The notes under the pieces: model-generated
What the model was told of the DNA's origin: nothing
Database searches by the model: none
What the model saw: the letters and a program-made list of their open reading frames with translations, nothing else
Position numbers and translations under genes: made by a program
In this document: piece after piece, positions 63,752 through 64,000 of the stretch
Layout of the letters: every line of letters begins with the position of its first letter
How positions within the stretch are numbered: the first letter of the stretch is position 1
DNA from: CAINVV01 sp038323575
Lineage (GTDB): Bacteria; Bacteroidota; Bacteroidia; Bacteroidales; Prolixibacteraceae
Length of the DNA: 64,000 nt
Reading direction: 5' to 3'
Assembly (NCBI GenBank): GCA_038323575.1
Contig: JBBQHB010000002.1
Location: 62,001-126,000, forward strand

Positions 63752-64000
63752 TTACTTCTTCATCTTTCTTATCCGTTCGCTAATTGTAGTAATGTGATTA
63801 AGTACCAAAGGAAACGCAGGAATGGTCAGGGAATGTCCATAACCATCAAATTCATACAAGATTGTTTCTTTGTGTCCAACCAGTTTCATCATACGCATCA
63901 AATAAGCGTTCTCTTCGTATCTGCCAATATATTCCATTTCTCTGTCTCCTGTCATTAAAATCATCGGTGGAGCATCGGCACGTACATGATAAAGTGGTGC
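63752..64000 (-). CDS. Alpha/beta-hydrolase (BD-FAE-like carbohydrate esterase), C-terminal end (partial)
   Basis: The frame is open to the window edge and gives 82 residues plus stop: APLYHVRADAPPMILMTGDR, with Asp in TGDRE as probable catalytic acid, EENAYLMRMMKLVGHKETIL, and FDGYGHSLTIPAFPLVLNHI with the catalytic His in GYGH. This is the end of an esterase of the BD-FAE/acetyl-esterase group. It probably deacylates the glycan attacked by the GH106 encoded just downstream. The nucleophile part lies beyond the window. Confidence 0.8.
   Translation of the reverse strand, partial: APLYHVRADAPPMILMTGDREMEYIGRYEENAYLMRMMKLVGHKETILYEFDGYGHSLTIPAFPLVLNHITTISERIRKMKK

Overview
The window is from a Bacteroidota chromosome, most likely an anaerobic or microaerophilic polysaccharide degrader of the Bacteroidales/Marinilabiliales kind. 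The evidence is two SusC/SusD pairs, gld genes (gldE, gldD and a fused gldF-gldG), a RelA/SpoT-type ppGpp enzyme, Bacteroidota-style -7 boxes (TAnnTTTG) and many signal-peptide or lipoprotein hydrolases. No rRNA, tRNA or CRISPR array was seen. The assignment below phylum level is inference.

Region 1 (1-11.9 kb) is housekeeping: the end of mutY, then ssb-gldE-gldD-phosphopantetheinyl transferase as an overlapping operon; an antitoxin with a broken ParE toxin that ends in hairpin repeats; a fumarylacetoacetate-hydrolase-like gene; an unusual inverted array of 9/10-bp repeats; a DnaQ-like exonuclease and dnaN; and the tight surE-membrane protein-lpxB-gldFG operon.

Region 2 (11.9-21.6 kb) is a defence island. 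A decayed BRO-type antirepressor lies at its edge. It is followed by an Eco57I-like adenine methyltransferase translationally coupled (TAATG) to a PLD nuclease-SNF2 helicase fusion, and then by an RloA/RloB (AbiL-like) ATPase-TOPRIM pair.

Region 3 (21.7-28.5 kb) holds a GT4 glycosyltransferase, relA/spoT, a frameshifted oligogalacturonate-lyase-like remnant and a large DUF5686 outer-membrane protein. Region 4 (28.5-33.7 kb) mixes intact genes (bicupin, uroporphyrinogen-decarboxylase-like protein, beta-propeller protein) with decaying ones (SGNH hydrolase, aldo/keto reductase, two short-chain dehydrogenases).

Region 5 (33.7-48.6 kb, minus strand) is a well-formed alginate utilisation locus. 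A FadR/GntR regulator has a palindromic operator in front of its own gene. SusC/SusD import oligomers; a small helical lipoprotein of unknown role follows; two PL6 lyases and one PL17 exolyase cut alginate to unsaturated monomer; KdgF linearises it; an MFS permease imports uronate; and an SDR is the likely DEH reductase. KDG kinase and KDPG aldolase are not in the window.

Region 6 (48.8-64 kb, minus strand) is a second locus aimed at a rhamnose-containing glycan: GH106, GH78, a terminator, SusD, SusC, then a 1.4-kb stretch of debris, a second GH106 and the end of an esterase. The debris contains the first 24 codons of an ECF sigma factor and a shrunken copy of the region-4 bicupin/UroD pair. 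The SusC has lost the core of its STN signalling domain, so the sigma/anti-sigma control of this locus seems to have been deleted. Internal deletion that leaves both gene ends in place is a recurrent form of decay across the window.
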